Source: Pseudomonas asiatica
Lineage (GTDB): Bacteria > Pseudomonadota > Gammaproteobacteria > Pseudomonadales > Pseudomonadaceae
DNA length: 64,000 nucleotides
Assembly: GCF_040214835.1 (NCBI RefSeq)
Contig: NZ_CP157874.1
Coordinates: 1,182,001-1,246,000 of the forward strand
Reading direction: 5' to 3'
Shown here: positions 27,665-39,446 of the stretch, one piece after another
Layout: every line of letters starts with the position of its first letter
Numbering within the stretch: the first letter of the stretch is position 1
Made by a program: the position numbers and the translations under genes
Notes under the pieces: generated by a model
Databases searched by the model: none
What the model was told of the DNA's origin: nothing
What the model saw: the letters and a program-made list of their open reading frames with translations, nothing else

Positions 27665-29167
27665 ATGAGCGACCTCAAGACCGAAGCGCAAGACCTGCAA
27701 CAGGAAGAAAACGCCCTGATCGCCCTGCGCAAGGAAAAGCTTGCCGCCGAGCGCGCCAAGGGCAATGCCTTCCCCAATGACTTCCGTCGCGACAGCTACT
27801 GCAACGACCTGCAGAAGCAGTATGCGGACAAGACCAAGGAAGAACTGGAAGCTGCAGCGATTCCGGTCAAGGTTGCCGGCCGCATCATGCTCAACCGCGG
27901 CTCGTTCATGGTCATTCAGGACATGACTGGCCGTATCCAGGTCTACGTCAACCGCAAGACCCTGCCGGAAGAAACCCTGGCCGCGGTCAAGACCTGGGAC
28001 CTGGGCGACATCATCAGCGCCGAAGGCACCCTGGCCCGTTCCGGCAAGGGCGACCTGTACGTCGAAATGACCAACGTGCGCCTGCTGACCAAGTCGCTGC
28101 GCCCGCTGCCCGACAAGCACCACGGCCTGACCGACACCGAGCAGCGCTACCGCCAGCGTTACGTCGACCTGATGGTCAATGAAGAAACCCGCCACACCTT
28201 CCGTGTGCGTTCGCAGGTGATCTCGCACATCCGCAAGTTCCTCATCGAGCGCGACTTCCTCGAAGTCGAGACGCCGATGCTGCAAACCATCCCGGGTGGT
28301 GCTGCGGCCAAGCCGTTCGAAACCCACCACAACGCCCTGGACATGGCCATGTTCCTGCGCATTGCGCCGGAGCTGTACCTCAAGCGCCTGGTGGTTGGTG
28401 GCTTCGAGAAGGTGTTCGAGATCAACCGCAACTTCCGTAACGAAGGCGTTTCGACTCGTCACAACCCTGAATTCACCATGCTCGAGTTCTACCAGGCCTA
28501 CGCCGACTACCGCGACAACATGGACCTCACCGAGGAACTGTTCCGCGAGCTGGCGCAGCTGGTACTGGGCACTACCGACGTGCCGTACGGCGACAAGGTG
28601 TTCCACTTCGGCGAGCCGTTCGCCCGCCTGTCGGTATTCGACTCGATCCTCAAGTACAACCCGGAGCTGACCGCTGCCGACCTGCAGGACGTCGACCGCG
28701 CCCGCGACATCGCCAAAAAGGCCGGTGCCAAGGTGCTGGGCCACGAAGGCCTGGGCAAGCTGCAGGTGATGATTTTCGAAGAGCTGGTCGAGCACAAGCT
28801 GGAGCAGCCGCACTTCATCACCGAGTACCCGTTCGAAGTGTCGCCGCTGGCCCGTCGCAACGACGACAACCCGGCTGTTACCGACCGTTTCGAGCTGTTC
28901 ATCGGTGGCCGCGAGATCGCCAACGCCTACTCCGAGCTCAATGATGCCGAAGACCAGGCCGAGCGCTTCCTGGCCCAGGTGGCCGAGAAGGACGCCGGTG
29001 ACGACGAAGCCATGCACTACGACGCCGACTTCGTTCGCGCCCTGGAGTACGGCATGCCGCCGACTGCAGGTGAAGGCATCGGCATCGACCGCCTGGTGAT
29101 GCTGCTGACCAACTCGCCGTCGATCCGCGACGTGATCCTGTTCCCGCACATGCGTCCGCAGGCCTGA
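27665..29167 (+). CDS. lysS: Lysyl-tRNA synthetase, class II
   Basis: 500 residues. N-terminal OB-fold anticodon-binding domain ([20 protein letters not shown]), then class II catalytic motifs: motif 2 in [24 protein letters not shown] and motif 3 in [15 protein letters not shown]. Charges tRNA-Lys. Usual family length and start ([20 protein letters not shown]). A good terminator follows. Confidence 0.97.
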   Translation: MSDLKTEAQDLQQEENALIALRKEKLAAERAKGNAFPNDFRRDSYCNDLQKQYADKTKEELEAAAIPVKVAGRIMLNRGSFMVIQDMTGRIQVYVNRKTLPEETLAAVKTWDLGDIISAEGTLARSGKGDLYVEMTNVRLLTKSLRPLPDKHHGLTDTEQRYRQRYVDLMVNEETRHTFRVRSQVISHIRKFLIERDFLEVETPMLQTIPGGAAAKPFETHHNALDMAMFLRIAPELYLKRLVVGGFEKVFEINRNFRNEGVSTRHNPEFTMLEFYQAYADYRDNMDLTEELFRELAQLVLGTTDVPYGDKVFHFGEPFARLSVFDSILKYNPELTAADLQDVDRARDIAKKAGAKVLGHEGLGKLQVMIFEELVEHKLEQPHFITEYPFEVSPLARRNDDNPAVTDRFELFIGGREIANAYSELNDAEDQAERFLAQVAEKDAGDDEAMHYDADFVRALEYGMPPTAGEGIGIDRLVMLLTNSPSIRDVILFPHMRPQA

Positions 29168-29179
29168 GTGAATTGAATG

Positions 29180-29204
29180 AGCCGCCTTTCGAGGCGGCTT
29201 TTTC
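29180..29204 (+). terminator. Intrinsic terminator of lysS
   Basis: AGCCGCC TTTCG(A) GGCGGCT followed by TTTT, 13 bp after the lysS stop. Confidence 0.9.
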
Positions 29205-29228
29205 TTGCCCGTACACTTGAATTGCCTG

Positions 29229-29331
29229 TACCGGCCCTTTCGCGGCTAAAGCCGCTCCCACTGGGACCCCACTACCCTCAGGCTGGTGCGGTCCCTGTGG
29301 GAGCGGCTTTAGCCGCGAAGAGGCCGGCACT
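29229..29331. repeat. REP pair, GGGAGCGGCTTTAGCCGCGAA family
   Basis: TTTCGCGGCTAAAGCCGCTC … GAGCGGCTTTAGCCGCGAAG inverted copies between the lysS terminator and the TetR gene. Confidence 0.85.
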
Positions 29332-29360
29332 GACGAAACACTGTCCATGAGGTACACCCC

Positions 29361-30077
29361 GTGACACCCGCAATGCCTCACCAGGGCGCCGCCGGCATCG
29401 CCACCGCCGTCGCCGAAAGCGTGCAATACCAAGGCCGCAAGACTGCCCGCCAGGGCAGCGAGCAGCGTCGCCAACTGATCCTCGACGCCGCCATGCGCAT
29501 TGTCGTGCGCGATGGCGTACGCGGTGTGCGCCATCGCGCCGTCGCCGCCGAGGCCGGTGTGCCACTGTCGGCCACCACCTACTACTTCAAGGACATCGAG
29601 GACCTGCTCACCGATACCTTCGCCCAGTACGTCGAACGCAGCGCCGCCTACATGGCCAAGCTGTGGGCCAATACCGAGGTGGTGTTGCGCCAGTTGCTGG
29701 CCGAGGGTGACGGCAGCCCGCAGGCGCGGGCACGCCTGGCTGACGAGGTGGCGCGCATGACAGCCGACTACGTGCAGCGGCAACTGTTGAACCGCCGCGA
29801 CTTCCTGATGGCCGAGCAGGCCTTCCGCCAGGAGGCGCTGCTGTGCCCGCGCCTGGCTCAACTGGTGTGCGCCCATGAACAGATCCTGCTGCATGGCACC
29901 CGCCAATTGCTGCAGGTGGTGGGCTCGCAGCAACCGGAACAGGACGCCCAAATGTTGACGGCGATTATCGAGCAGATGGAATATCAGGGCCTGCTCAAGG
30001 ATGCGAACGCGCAAGCCGATGGGCAGATGCTCGCTATGCTTAGCCGATACCTGCAGCTGGTGCTGGCATCGGCCTGA
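29361..30077 (+). CDS. TetR family transcriptional regulator
   Basis: 238 residues with an N-terminal arm of about 30 residues and a TetR helix-turn-helix (LILDAAMRIVVRDGVRGVRH RAVAAEAGVPLSATTYYFKD). The C-terminal ligand domain is long and helical. The GTG at 29361 is preceded by GAGG about 10 nt upstream; an ATG at 29373 (MPHQGAAG) is an alternative. The lipoprotein gene follows 29 bp downstream and may be its target or simply co-transcribed. Ligand unknown. Confidence 0.85.
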   Translation: MTPAMPHQGAAGIATAVAESVQYQGRKTARQGSEQRRQLILDAAMRIVVRDGVRGVRHRAVAAEAGVPLSATTYYFKDIEDLLTDTFAQYVERSAAYMAKLWANTEVVLRQLLAEGDGSPQARARLADEVARMTADYVQRQLLNRRDFLMAEQAFRQEALLCPRLAQLVCAHEQILLHGTRQLLQVVGSQQPEQDAQMLTAIIEQMEYQGLLKDANAQADGQMLAMLSRYLQLVLASA

Positions 30078-30106
30078 GCCGAGACCGACTTTTCAAGGAG
30101 AACCTG

Positions 30107-30655
30107 ATGAAAGCCTGGCGTGTGGTGTTGTTGACTTTGTCATTCCTGCTGCTGGGCGGTTGTCTGGTGACCTTCCACGAGCCCTTGCCGAGCAACCAGG
30201 CGGCGCCCAAGGCCCTGCTCGGCAAGTGGAGCAGCAAGGACGCCTGGGGCGAGCCGCTGAAGCTGGTGATCAGCCGTAGCGGTGGCGATGCCTACAAGGC
30301 AGTGGCCACGGCCAAGGGCAAGGCCCCCGAGGAATACGTGTTCACCGTGTCGCGCCACGGCAACCGCTGGTACCTGTCGGCTGGCGTGCCGAAGCGCCTG
30401 GGTGGCAACTTCCTGATCGGCGGTTTCGATATCGTCGATGGCAAGGAACTGGTGGTCTACAACCTGGATGTCGAGCAGGTGCAGCAGGCGGTGGACAAGA
30501 AGGAGCTGACCGGGCGCAGCACCGAGGTGCCGGAGGACAACGGCGACGGCGTGCTGATCGACAGCCCGTCGGCGCGGGTGCTGGCGTATCTGGACGACCC
30601 GGCCAACTCCGACCTGTTCGTTGAAGTGGCGCGGTTCCAGCGCTCCGGCAAATGA
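30107..30655 (+). CDS. Predicted lipoprotein, conserved hypothetical
   Basis: 182 residues with a lipoprotein signal (MKAWRVVLLTLSFLLLGGC, lipobox LGGC, Cys19). The mature part is a small beta-rich domain with a GKWSSKDAWGEPLKLVI opening, as in lipid-binding or lipocalin-like folds, but I do not recognise a named family. An AAGGAG ribosome-binding site precedes the ATG. It sits between the TetR gene and the DUF1704 gene. Confidence 0.7.
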   Translation: MKAWRVVLLTLSFLLLGGCLVTFHEPLPSNQAAPKALLGKWSSKDAWGEPLKLVISRSGGDAYKAVATAKGKAPEEYVFTVSRHGNRWYLSAGVPKRLGGNFLIGGFDIVDGKELVVYNLDVEQVQQAVDKKELTGRSTEVPEDNGDGVLIDSPSARVLAYLDDPANSDLFVEVARFQRSGK

Positions 30656-30658
30656 CCG

Positions 30659-30764
30659 TGCTGGCTTCTTCGCGGCTGAAGCCGCTCCCACAGGGACCGC
30701 ACCGGTTTCGAGCCTGATGCAGTACCTGTGGGAGCGGCTTTAGCCGCGAAGAGGCCGGTACAGG
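30659..30764. repeat. REP pair, GGGAGCGGCTTTAGCCGCGAA family
   Basis: CTTCTTCGCGGCTGAAGCCG … GGAGCGGCTTTAGCCGCGAA inverted copies starting 4 bp after the lipoprotein stop codon. Confidence 0.85.
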
Positions 30765-30790
30765 TTTCCTGTACTAGAAAGGAGTCCCCG

Positions 30791-32068
30791 GTGGACGAAT
30801 ACCAGCAAACCATCCGTGCCCTGTCCGACCGCATCGTTGCGGCACAGACCCCGATCCGGGTTCTGGACGCGGTGAAGTGGGACGACAACATCCGCCAGGG
30901 TTTCCTCAAGGCCAAGGGCAAGGAGCCGCCGGCCGTCGACCGTGCCTACTACCAGTCGCGCCCGCTGGCGTTCGACTCCAGCGCGGTCAAGGCCGAGTTC
31001 CAGGGCATCGAGCGCGACATCATTCGCCAGCTCGGCCAGTTCAACCCGGTCGGGCAGATCATGAAGCGCATGTGCCGCGAATACCGCATGGTGGTGCGCA
31101 TGCTCGAAGCGCGTGGCACCGAGGATTTCGGGCTGATCTCCCAGGAACTGTACGGCGCCGCCTCGGATGCCTTCCACGCTGGTGATCCGACCTTGGCCGA
31201 CCTCGGCCTGATGCTGTCGGACTACCTGAACAACATCGATGGCCGTGGCGACCTCAAGGACGAACCGAAGAACCTCACTGCCAAGGAGGCCGTGGAAATC
31301 CTCCAGCACCGGCTGAACAAGGTGTTCGGCGAGGCCGAGGGGACCATCCGTGTGTTCGAGTCCGACGGCATCGTCGCCGATGCCGCGGCCGGGGCCGACT
31401 ACATCAAGGTGCGTGCCGACGCCATGTTCAATGCCCGTGACGTGCGCGCCCTGGAGGTGCACGAAGGGCTGGTGCATGTCGGCACCACGCTCAACGGCCT
31501 GAACCAGCCGATCTGTACCTTCCTGGCCAAGGGCCCGCCCTCGTCGACGGTGACCCAGGAAGGCCTGGCCATCCTCATGGAGGTGATCGCCTTCGCCTCC
31601 TACCCCAGCCGCCTGCGCAAGCTCACCAATCGGACCCGCGCCATCCACATGGTCGAGGAGGGTGCCGATTTCATGCAGATCTACAACTTCTTCCGCGAGC
31701 AGGGGTTCGAGATGGCGCAGAGCTACAGCAACGCCAGTCGGGTGTTCCGTGGGTCGGTGCCCAATGGCCTGCCATTTACCAAGGACTTGTCCTACCTCAA
31801 AGGCTTCATCATGGTTTACAACTACATTCAGTTGGCCGTGAAGAAGGGCAAGCTCGAACAGATCCCGTTGCTGTTCTGTGGCAAGACCACCCTGGAAGAC
31901 ATGCGTACCCTGCGACAGCTGGTCGAGGAAGGCCTGGTCGAGCCGCCCAAGTACCTGCCCGAGCAGTTCCGCGACCTCAACGCGCTGTCGGCCTGGATGT
32001 GCTTCTCCAACTTCCTCAACCACCTGAGCCTGGACCGCATTGAAGCCGATTACGCGAACATTCTCTGA
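30791..32068 (+). CDS. DUF1704 / TIGR02421 (QEGLA-motif) putative gluzincin metallopeptidase
   Basis: 425 residues from a GTG at 30791 (AAGGAGTCCCCG before it); the frame upstream of this is REP sequence. It matches the family annotated as 'flavohemoglobin expression-modulating QEGLA motif protein'. It carries HEGLVH at residues 224-229, an HExxxH pattern, and the QEGLA glutamate at about residue 257, the zinc-ligand layout reported for the eukaryotic DUF1704 relatives (MATCAP tyrosine carboxypeptidases). Proteolytic activity of the bacterial proteins is inference. The downstream hydrolase gene overlaps its 3' end by 29 bp. Confidence 0.82.
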   Translation: MDEYQQTIRALSDRIVAAQTPIRVLDAVKWDDNIRQGFLKAKGKEPPAVDRAYYQSRPLAFDSSAVKAEFQGIERDIIRQLGQFNPVGQIMKRMCREYRMVVRMLEARGTEDFGLISQELYGAASDAFHAGDPTLADLGLMLSDYLNNIDGRGDLKDEPKNLTAKEAVEILQHRLNKVFGEAEGTIRVFESDGIVADAAAGADYIKVRADAMFNARDVRALEVHEGLVHVGTTLNGLNQPICTFLAKGPPSSTVTQEGLAILMEVIAFASYPSRLRKLTNRTRAIHMVEEGADFMQIYNFFREQGFEMAQSYSNASRVFRGSVPNGLPFTKDLSYLKGFIMVYNYIQLAVKKGKLEQIPLLFCGKTTLEDMRTLRQLVEEGLVEPPKYLPEQFRDLNALSAWMCFSNFLNHLSLDRIEADYANIL

Positions 32069-32963
32069 GTGCTGCCGCCTGCTGGCCCTGGGTTTGATCC
32101 TGCTGGGCCTGGGCGGTTGCAGCAGCCTGCTGTTCTATCCCGAGCGCGGCCAGCCGTTCACGCCCGAGCGGGCCAGGCTCGAGTACCGCGATGTCACCTT
32201 GACCACTGCTGATGGCATCCGCCTGCACGGCTGGTGGTTGCCGGCCAAGGCGGGGGTCGAGGTCAAGGGCACGGTGCTGCACCTGCATGGCAATGGCGGC
32301 AACCTGCCTGGGCACCTGGGCGGCAGCTACTGGCTGCCGGAGCAGGGCTACCAGGTGTTGATGATCGATTACCGCGGCTATGGCCTGTCCCAGGGCGAGC
32401 CGAGCCTGCCCGAGGTGTACGAGGACATCGCCGCGGCCATGGCCTGGCTGGAGCAGGCTCCCGAGGTCAAGGGCAAGCCACTGGTACTGCTGGGGCAGAG
32501 CCTTGGCGGGGCCATGGCCATTCACTACCTGGCGGCCCACCCGGAGCAGCGCCAGCGTTTCAGTGCCCTGGTGTTCGACGGTGTGCCGGCCAGTTACCGT
32601 GCGGTCGGACGCTTTGCCCTCAGCACCTCGTGGATGACCTGGCCGCTGCAGGTGCCGCTGTCGTGGCTGGTGCCGGACGGTGACAGCGCGATCCGCTCGA
32701 TCGAGCAGCTGAGCAGCCCGCCCAAGCTGTTCTTCCACAGCATCGACGACACCCTGGTGCCGATGGACAACGGCATCCGCCTGTACCAGCACGCGCCAGC
32801 GCCACGGGTGCTGCAACTGACCCGTGGTGGCCACGTGCAGACCTTCGCCGACCCGACCTGGCGCCAGGTGATGTTGCGTTTCCTCGACGACCCCAGCCAT
32901 TTCAACGGCCTGCGGCGGCTGGCCGAAGTACCCAATTACCCTGACGAGAAGAACAAGCAATGA
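32040..32963 (+). CDS. Alpha/beta-hydrolase lipoprotein (BEM46-like)
   Basis: 307 residues. A basic N-terminus and hydrophobic stretch end in the lipobox LGLGGCSS (Cys near 27), so the protein is probably membrane-anchored. Hydrolase features: VLHLHGNGGNLPGHLGG oxyanion region, nucleophile elbow GQSLGGAMAIHY, acid in FFHSIDDTLVP and catalytic His in RGGHVQTF. The start is uncertain: the only common start codon before the signal region is the TTG at 32040, inside the previous gene. It overlaps the next gene by 4 bp (ATGA). Confidence 0.82.
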   Translation: MKPITRTFSECCRLLALGLILLGLGGCSSLLFYPERGQPFTPERARLEYRDVTLTTADGIRLHGWWLPAKAGVEVKGTVLHLHGNGGNLPGHLGGSYWLPEQGYQVLMIDYRGYGLSQGEPSLPEVYEDIAAAMAWLEQAPEVKGKPLVLLGQSLGGAMAIHYLAAHPEQRQRFSALVFDGVPASYRAVGRFALSTSWMTWPLQVPLSWLVPDGDSAIRSIEQLSSPPKLFFHSIDDTLVPMDNGIRLYQHAPAPRVLQLTRGGHVQTFADPTWRQVMLRFLDDPSHFNGLRRLAEVPNYPDEKNKQ

Positions 32964-33286
32964 GTGAAGAACGCAACGCCATCCCGCTGATCCTGACCGG
33001 TGTCGGCAGCATCATCGTGACGGTGGGGGCCTTGTGGTACTACGGTTACCTGCATTTCGCCAAGCCCGAGGATGCCCTGTTGCTGCAGGACTTCACCATG
33101 CTCAAGACCATCCCCGGCGAGGACTACAAGGTCTCGCTGGACCCGGCGCCACAAGTGGCCCAGTGCGTCGATGGCGTGCTGGTGCTGTTCGACACCCAGC
33201 AGAAAGGCCTGACCGGGGTGCTGGTGGACAACCGCAAGCGCGCGGTGCGTTGCATGGGCGAGGAAACCCCGCAGCAGGTGCAGTGA
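32960..33286 (+). CDS. Small single-span membrane protein, conserved hypothetical
   Basis: 108 residues with one N-terminal membrane span (IPLILTGVGSIIVTVGALWY) and a soluble remainder with two Cys (AQCVDGVLVLF; AVRCMGEE). The start overlaps the hydrolase stop by 4 bp, so translation is coupled. No known family recognised. Confidence 0.65.
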   Translation: MSEERNAIPLILTGVGSIIVTVGALWYYGYLHFAKPEDALLLQDFTMLKTIPGEDYKVSLDPAPQVAQCVDGVLVLFDTQQKGLTGVLVDNRKRAVRCMGEETPQQVQ

Positions 33287-33303
33287 GCCATTATCTCTGC
33301 TGC

Positions 33304-33394
33304 CTGTTCCGACCCTTTCGCGGCTAAAGCCGCTCCCACAGGGACCGCGCCAGTCCCTGTGGGAGCGGCTTTAGCCGCGAAAGGGTCGGAACAG
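33304..33394. repeat. REP pair, GGGAGCGGCTTTAGCCGCGAA family
   Basis: Two nearly perfect inverted copies (CTTTCGCGGCTAAAGCCGCT … AGCGGCTTTAGCCGCGAAAG) with the outer CTGTTCCGACC/GGTCGGAACAG arms also complementary, giving one stem of over 35 bp between convergent genes. Confidence 0.88.
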
Positions 33395-33396
33395 GC

Positions 33397-33427
33397 AAAA
33401 GAAAGCCCCGCTTCGATCGCGGGGCTT
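33397..33427 (-). terminator. Intrinsic terminator of the OmpA-family gene
   Basis: On the minus strand AAGCCCCGC (7-nt loop) GCGGGGCTT followed by TCTTTT, 20 bp after the stop codon. Confidence 0.9.
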
Positions 33428-33447
33428 GTCAGTTCAGCTAGCCAGCC

Positions 33448-34239
33448 TTACTGCTGTAGCTGGCTCACCGAGCGCGGCGCCACAGGCTGGTTGTCGTTGG
33501 AGATGGTCACCTCCACTCGACGGTTCTGCGCACGTCCCGAATTGCTCGAGTTGTCCGCTACCGGGTACTCCTTGCCATAGCCCTGGGCGACGATGCGCGC
33601 CGGGTCGACGCCGGCACGTACCAGTGCCATGCGCACGCTGTTGGCGCGGCGCTCCGACAGGCCCTGGTTGTAGTTGGCCGAGCCGACGCTGTCGGTGTAA
33701 CCCTCGACGATCACCTTGCGTTCCGGGTTTTCCTGGAGGAACTGCGCCAGCTTGGTGACGTTCGGGTAGGCGTTGCTCTTGAGTTCGGCCTTGTTGAAGT
33801 CGAACAGCACGTCACCGAAGGTGACCAGCGTGCCGCGGTCGGTCTGCTTGGCGTTGAGGCTGTCCTGCAACTTGGCGATCTGTGCGTCGCGGGCGTCCAG
33901 CTTGGCCTGGGCGCGCTGGGCCGAGGCGTTCTTCAGTTCGCCTTCGGCAGTGCGCAGGGCGATGGTCTGCTTGGCCACTTCGACGCGCTGGTTGGTCAGG
34001 TAGGCCAACTGGTCGACCTTCTTCTCGTCTTCACGGTCCATGTAGGCCTTGTCGGCCTTGTTCAGCCAGTCCTGAGCGTCCTTGGTCTCCAGCGCGGCAA
34101 CCTTGCTCGATTGCGGGTCGCTCTGCAGCGAGGAGAAGTTGGTGCGGGCCGATTCGAGGTTGGCGTTAGGGTCGTGCGAGCAGGCAGCAAGGCCGACGCT
34201 CAGGGCCAGCAGGGCGGGAATCATGACGTAGTTGCGCAT
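33448..34239 (-). CDS. OmpA-family outer-membrane lipoprotein (LptF-like)
   Basis: 263 residues from the ATG at 34239 (MRNYVMIPALLALSVGLAAC); an ATG at 34248 sits too close to the AAAGGA ribosome-binding site. Lipobox GLAAC (Cys20). A DUF4398-type helical region with coiled-coil character spans about residues 25-125, followed by an OmpA C-terminal peptidoglycan-binding domain (VEGYTDSVGSANYNQGLSER RA; NRRVEV). Gene context (DUF4398 partner upstream) matches the P. aeruginosa PA3691-PA3692(lptF) pair, which is AlgU-controlled. It probably tethers outer membrane to peptidoglycan. Confidence 0.88.
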   Translation of the reverse strand: MRNYVMIPALLALSVGLAACSHDPNANLESARTNFSSLQSDPQSSKVAALETKDAQDWLNKADKAYMDREDEKKVDQLAYLTNQRVEVAKQTIALRTAEGELKNASAQRAQAKLDARDAQIAKLQDSLNAKQTDRGTLVTFGDVLFDFNKAELKSNAYPNVTKLAQFLQENPERKVIVEGYTDSVGSANYNQGLSERRANSVRMALVRAGVDPARIVAQGYGKEYPVADNSSNSGRAQNRRVEVTISNDNQPVAPRSVSQLQQ

Positions 34240-34289
34240 AGTGTTCATCCTTTGATCGTGTGCGAAGGCCGAGGTGGGCGGGGCAGGGC

Positions 34290-34703
34290 TCACTGAGCGC
34301 TGCGCAGGCCTTCCTCACGTACGTCCTGAACGCCCTGGCGGGCATCCTGCACGGCCTTCTGGGCCTTGGCCGCCTGGGCCTTGCGTTCGGCGAGGCGGGC
34401 GTCCCACTCGGCCTGTTCGGCCAGGCGCCTGGCGTCGTCGTACTTCTTGTCATGCATGGCGATCTCGGCCTGCTTGAACTTGTCCTGTGCCGCTTTCATT
34501 TCCACGGCGGCGAACTCGGTGCCGCCAGCGCTGACGGCGGAGTTCACGGCGGACTGGGTGACTGCATACTGCTCGGTAGGCGGGTTGCCCGCACAGCCGG
34601 CCAGGACCAGGCTGCTGCCCAGGGCCAGCGCTGCCAGCTTGAACCCGCGCACATGAGTGGATGAGGGTTTATAGATGCGGGTGTTCTTGGTGGTCAGTTC
34701 CAT
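34290..34703 (-). CDS. DUF4398 lipoprotein
   Basis: 137 residues. After a long basic N-region, FKLAALALGSSLVLAGC gives a lipobox (Cys near 37). The mature part is an Ala/Lys/Glu/Gln-rich helix (AAVEMKAAQDKFKQAEIAMH and on), likely a coiled coil, matching DUF4398. AGGAGTGATCCA precedes the ATG. 50 bp upstream of the OmpA-family gene and presumably co-transcribed; it shares the DUF4398-type region with that protein. Confidence 0.85.
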   Translation of the reverse strand: MELTTKNTRIYKPSSTHVRGFKLAALALGSSLVLAGCAGNPPTEQYAVTQSAVNSAVSAGGTEFAAVEMKAAQDKFKQAEIAMHDKKYDDARRLAEQAEWDARLAERKAQAAKAQKAVQDARQGVQDVREEGLRSAQ

Positions 34704-34828
34704 TGGATCACTCCTGTTTACGACGTTGTCCGTAGCAGTCCATCGCTCGTTCCCTGACACGTGCACGCGCTTCAGCTCAACGGTGCACAACGGCAGGTGT
34801 GCAGGGTTTTAGCGTGATGGCTATTGGC

Positions 34829-34856
34829 TGTGACTGGCGCGTTTTTCGAATAGTTC
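34829..34856 (-). promoter_or_regulatory. Candidate AlgU (sigma-22/RpoE-type) promoter
   Basis: Minus-strand GAACTA, 17-bp spacer, TCACA. The AlgU consensus is GAACTT-N16/17-TCTGA. It lies about 125 bp upstream of the DUF4398/OmpA pair, whose P. aeruginosa counterparts are AlgU-dependent. The -10 match is imperfect. Confidence 0.4.
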
Positions 34857-34978
34857 AGAAAAAATCATCCTGAGCGGATAACTATTTCTGACTAATCGGT
34901 CAGTGCGATTCGCCCGGAACTTTCGCGGGGCGTAGCGGTATTTCGGGCCTTTGCCAGGCCCGGAGCGGGGGCGGCGGG

Positions 34979-35323
34979 TTACTTCTCGCTGTCGGCTGCT
35001 GGGTTGCTCAGGGCGTGCAGATGCTGTCGCGAAAGTGACAGAAAGCGCGGAGTAGGACCGATGTCCTCGTACAGCGGGTCGCCTTCCTCGTCGGTGGCAA
35101 TGACCTGGCGGCCTTGCACATAGGGGAAGCTGGCTTCCAGTTCCTCGAGGGCTGCCGCGACCAGCTCACCGAGCAGTTCCTCGGCGGTGCGCTTGGGGTA
35201 CATGTCGATCAGCGCGGCCAGGCGCGCTTCGGACTCAAGGTCCAGATGCAGGACATGGCCCGTGGGGCTGAGGGTACCGGCGGCATTCTGTTCCCAGTGC
35301 TGGGCGAGTTCACGGATTTTCAT
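34979..35323 (-). CDS. Conserved hypothetical protein, divergent from ppc
   Basis: 114 residues, acidic and soluble, with no signal peptide (MKIRELAQHWEQNAAGTLSP). The middle is helical (EARLAALIDMYPKRTAEELL GELVAAALEELEASFPYV), followed by a short beta-like region (RQVIATDEEGDPLYEDIGPT). The MYPKRTAEELLGELV stretch resembles the helix of ribbon-helix-helix or pilin-assembly-annotated Pseudomonas proteins, but I cannot name a family with confidence. The start is the ATG at 35323; the longer open frame is antisense to ppc. Confidence 0.6.
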   Translation of the reverse strand: MKIRELAQHWEQNAAGTLSPTGHVLHLDLESEARLAALIDMYPKRTAEELLGELVAAALEELEASFPYVQGRQVIATDEEGDPLYEDIGPTPRFLSLSRQHLHALSNPAADSEK

Positions 35324-35457
35324 GCTGACCTCTGTTGACGCCTGAAAGGGCTGCAATGCATGGGAGTGTCGTGCTTTCACTTTAGTTTGCTTTGGCCGAT
35401 CACGGCTTGCCATCGGTGCCTGGCTGTGGGCACTCTTGGGGCGAATACCGCGCCCCC

Positions 35458-35546
35458 CTGTGGGAGCGGGTTCACCCGCGAACACCGGCGCAGCCGGTGC
35501 CAGGCACCGCGCTGGATGCTTCGCGGGTGAACCCGCTCCCACAGGG
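35458..35546. repeat. REP pair, GGGAGCGGGTTCACCCGCGAA family
   Basis: CCCTGTGGGAGCGGGTTCAC … GTGAACCCGCTCCCACAGGG around CACCGGCGCAGCCGGTG, in the divergent gap between the hypothetical gene and ppc. Confidence 0.88.
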
Positions 35547-35606
35547 GATCGCGTAAAGGCTGAAAAAGGGATGCAATGCGCCAGAGCCGCGCCGGAGAGA
35601 GGGCCA

Positions 35607-39142
<3,536 letters not shown>

Positions 39143-39162
39143 TCCAGCGCCCGACGCACCTC

Positions 39163-39190
39163 GACAACGGCCCGCTTGCGGGCCGTTGTC
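39163..39190 (+). terminator. Hairpin terminator after adk
   Basis: An 11-bp stem (GACAACGGCCC / GGGCCGTTGTC) with a 6-nt loop, 20 bp after the stop. The following GTTTGT tract is short, so termination may be partial. Confidence 0.65.
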
Positions 39191-39217
39191 GTTTGTGGCC
39201 CTGTTGCCACATGCGAT

Positions 39218-39337
39218 CCCTGTAGGAGCGGCCTTGTGTCGCGATGGGGCGCGCAGCGGCCCCAAAACTCAGCTTCGCCGCAAAAATTGCAGGGGCCGCT
39301 TTGCGGCCCATCGCGACACAAGGCCGCTCCTACAGGG
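39218..39337. repeat. REP pair, GGCCTTGTGTCGCGA family
   Basis: CTGTAGGAGCGGCCTTGTG … CACAAGGCCGCTCCTACAG with inner GCGCAGCGGCCCC / GGGGCCGCTTTGC arms, between adk and tsaB. Confidence 0.85.
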
Positions 39338-39403
39338 ACCGCGCCAGCCGAGCGGGCAATGGCCGTACAGCTGCCCCTTCGGGACACAACGCCGCCGCTG
39401 CTC

Positions 39404-39409
39404 TATACT
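39404..39409 (+). promoter_or_regulatory. Candidate -10 box of tsaB
   Basis: TATACT 37 bp before the tsaB ATG; -35 not assigned. Confidence 0.35.
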
Positions 39410-39446
39410 GCCGCTCTTTTCCCCCTAGTACCTGGATACCCGTTCG

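Noticed and set aside
35436..35606. A longer N-terminus for phosphoenolpyruvate carboxylase
   Set aside because: The extra 57 codons are translated REP sequence; the ATG at 35607 has a good ribosome-binding site and gives the family length.
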